A stretch of DNA of 34,252 bases from RGIG3013 sp045538935 (GTDB taxonomy: Bacteria > Bacillota > Clostridia > Oscillospirales > Acutalibacteraceae), in the NCBI GenBank assembly GCA_045538935.1, contig JAZQEI010000013.1, positions 1-34,252 on the forward strand, in the 5' to 3' direction. The notes below the pieces were generated by a model that saw nothing but the letters and a program-made list of their open reading frames with translations, did not search any database and was not told where the DNA came from. Below, one piece after another: positions 32,816 through 34,252 of the stretch. How positions within the stretch are numbered: the stretch's first letter is position 1; every line of letters begins with the position of its first letter. The position numbers were made by a program, and so were the translations under genes.

Positions 32816-33349
32816 ATGAGTGAAGAAAACAAAACCGTAAACGGCCAAACGGACGCCCAACAAGAAAACGCACAAAAGCAACCCGAAAAAAAGGCCAAGA
32901 AAACCAAAAAAGACGTCGAACTTGAAAAGGCTTTGAGCGAACTTGCAAGTACCAAAGATTTACTTTTACGTACCGCGGCAGAGTTTGACAACTTTAAAAA
33001 GCGTACCGAGCGTGAGAAAGCATCTATTGCAGAATATGCTAAATGCAACATTATAAAAGAGCTTTTACCAATTTTCGATAACGCCGACCGAGCACTTTTA
33101 GCTCCCGACGGTGCCGATTATGCAAAGGGTCTTGAAATGATAATTAAGCAATTTGCCGCTCTTCCCCAAAAATTATCTATAAACGAAGTTGCCGCCGTAG
33201 GTGACACCTTTGACCCTAACCTACACGAGGCAGTAATGCACATTGAAGATGAATCTTTAGGCGAAAACACAATAGCCGAAGTTTTACAAAAGGGCTATAA
33301 GTTTGGTGACACCGTTATTCGTCCGGCAATGGTTAAAGTAGCAAATTAA
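32816..33349 (+). CDS. grpE: Nucleotide exchange factor GrpE
   Basis: A 177-residue cochaperone that releases ADP from DnaK. I take the ATG at 32816 (MSEENKTVNG) because GGAGGA lies 7 bases upstream, inside the end of hrcA; an upstream in-frame ATG lies within hrcA and lacks a site. The first ~45 residues are highly charged (Lys/Glu/Gln), then the long dimerising helix (DVELEKALSELASTKDLLLR, FDNFKKRTEREK) and the beta domain with the signature segment VGDTFDPNLHEAVMH through YKFGDTVIRPAMVKVA. Confidence 0.97.
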   Translation: MSEENKTVNGQTDAQQENAQKQPEKKAKKTKKDVELEKALSELASTKDLLLRTAAEFDNFKKRTEREKASIAEYAKCNIIKELLPIFDNADRALLAPDGADYAKGLEMIIKQFAALPQKLSINEVAAVGDTFDPNLHEAVMHIEDESLGENTIAEVLQKGYKFGDTVIRPAMVKVAN

Positions 33350-33396
33350 TATAAATTAATTAATAACATTTCTATATAATTTAGGAGGAAATAAAA

Positions 33397-34252
33397 ATGG
33401 GAAAAATCATAGGAATTGACTTAGGTACAACCAACTCTTGCGTTGCAGTTATTGAAGGCGGCGAGCCTGTAGTTATTGCTAACGCAGAAGGCGCAAGAAC
33501 AACCCCTAGCGTTGTTGCATTTTCTAAAACAGGTGAACGAATGGTAGGTCAGGTTGCAAAGCGTCAGGCTATAACCAACCCCGACCGCACAATAAGCTCT
33601 ATTAAAAGAGAGATGGGCACAAACTACACCGTTGCTATTGACGATAAAAAGTTAACCCCGCAAGAAATATCGGCAATAATTTTACAAAAGCTCAAAAACG
33701 ATGCCGAAAGCTATCTTGGCACTACAGTAACCGAGGCCGTTATTACAGTTCCGGCCTACTTTACCGATGCTCAGCGTCAAGCAACTAAGGATGCAGGTAA
33801 GATTGCAGGTCTCGAGGTAAAGAGAATTATTAACGAACCTACAGCTGCTGCTCTTGCTTACGGTATCGACAAGGAAAATGAACAGAGAATCGTAGTATAC
33901 GACCTCGGCGGCGGTACCTTCGACGTTTCCATCATCGAAATGGGCGACGGCGTTCAGGAAGTTCTGGCTACTGCCGGTAACAACCGTCTGGGCGGCGACG
34001 ACTTCGACCAGAGACTGATCAACTACTTCGTTGACGAATTCAAAAAAGAAAACGGTATCGACCTGTCTGCAGACAAAATGGCTATGCAGAGACTGAAAGA
34101 AGCTGCTGAAAAATGCAAAATTGAGCTGTCCGGCATGACCACTGCAAACGTAAACCTGCCATTCATCACTGCTGATGCTACCGGTCCTAAACACCTGGAC
34201 ATCACCGTATCCCGCGCTAAATTCAACGAACTGACCCACGACCTGGTGGAAG
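33397..34252 (+). CDS. dnaK: Molecular chaperone DnaK (Hsp70), partial; codon use changes within the gene
   Basis: The first 285 residues of the ATPase domain are visible; the gene runs off the window. Motifs: GIDLGTTNSCVAV (phosphate 1), VITVPAYFTDAQRQATKDAG, IINEPTAAALAYG and YDLGGGTFDVSI (phosphate 2). TAGGAGGAAATAAAA precedes the start, 47 bp after grpE. Protein continuity is perfect, but from about 33880 onward Leu is almost only CTG, Ile almost only ATC and Phe only TTC. The first 400 bases use TTA/CTT/CTC, ATA/ATT and TTT. The last 370 bases may come from a different genome. Confidence 0.95.
   Translation, partial: MGKIIGIDLGTTNSCVAVIEGGEPVVIANAEGARTTPSVVAFSKTGERMVGQVAKRQAITNPDRTISSIKREMGTNYTVAIDDKKLTPQEISAIILQKLKNDAESYLGTTVTEAVITVPAYFTDAQRQATKDAGKIAGLEVKRIINEPTAAALAYGIDKENEQRIVVYDLGGGTFDVSIIEMGDGVQEVLATAGNNRLGGDDFDQRLINYFVDEFKKENGIDLSADKMAMQRLKEAAEKCKIELSGMTTANVNLPFITADATGPKHLDITVSRAKFNELTHDLVE

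Noticed and set aside
33682..34239. A 185-residue minus-strand frame opposite dnaK
   Set aside because: The plus strand encodes unmistakable DnaK throughout; the opposite frame has no recognisable domain.
1..34252. Mobile element, CRISPR array, tRNA or rRNA genes, or a defence system
   Set aside because: No transposase, integrase, phage, restriction or Cas-like protein was found, and no tRNA- or rRNA-like sequence was noticed by eye.

Overview
The window looks like a chromosomal piece of a low-GC, Gram-positive, anaerobic member of the Clostridia, probably a gut species. I infer this from an RNF complex in the order C-D-G-E-A-B, sortase B and LCP cell-wall enzymes, HrcA/CIRCE heat-shock control, a DUF1540 protein, strong Shine-Dalgarno sites and AT-rich intergenic DNA. 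Most genes lie on the minus strand. The plus strand carries one small DUF1540 gene and the hrcA-grpE-dnaK operon at the right edge.

Layout: 1-2712, N-terminal 904 residues of a large secreted modular protein with Cys-rich repeats, cut by the window edge. 3034-6502, protein quality control (tig-clpP-clpX, transcribed right to left). 6596-7279, a metallophosphoesterase. 7369-7542, a 57-residue DUF1540 protein. 7578-11911, a housekeeping operon rplS-lepB-rbgA-rnhB-yraN-thrC behind a strong promoter and a structured leader. 12083-14441, a cell-surface cluster: a small secreted protein with a sortase-type tail, a class B sortase and an LCP ligase. 14517-14969, an Lrp/AsnC regulator. 15106-19949, the six-gene RNF operon (ferredoxin:NAD+ oxidoreductase, an ion pump). 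20123-24285, a MarR regulator with a heterodimeric ABC exporter. 24417-27030, rpsO-pnp with a long intergenic hairpin. 27171-29480, htpG with a DUF4430 protein. 29598-31511, a third ABC exporter. 31722-34252, CIRCE-hrcA-grpE-dnaK, with dnaK cut by the window edge.

I found no wholly new system. The best leads are: (a) the same palindrome, TTAAC-NN-GTTAA, sits in the same position just downstream of the -10 box of both the marR operon and the unlinked third ABC exporter, which suggests one MarR regulon controlling two exporters; (b) an abrupt change of codon use inside dnaK near 33800-33880, which points to a chimeric contig or a recombinant gene; (c) a sortase B, an SPESG-tailed protein and an LCP ligase clustered together; (d) a Lys/Thr/Ala tail of about 68 residues on trigger factor; (e) structured RNAs before rplS, before rpsO and between rpsO and pnp. 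All calls come from reading the sequence; no database search or folding program was used.
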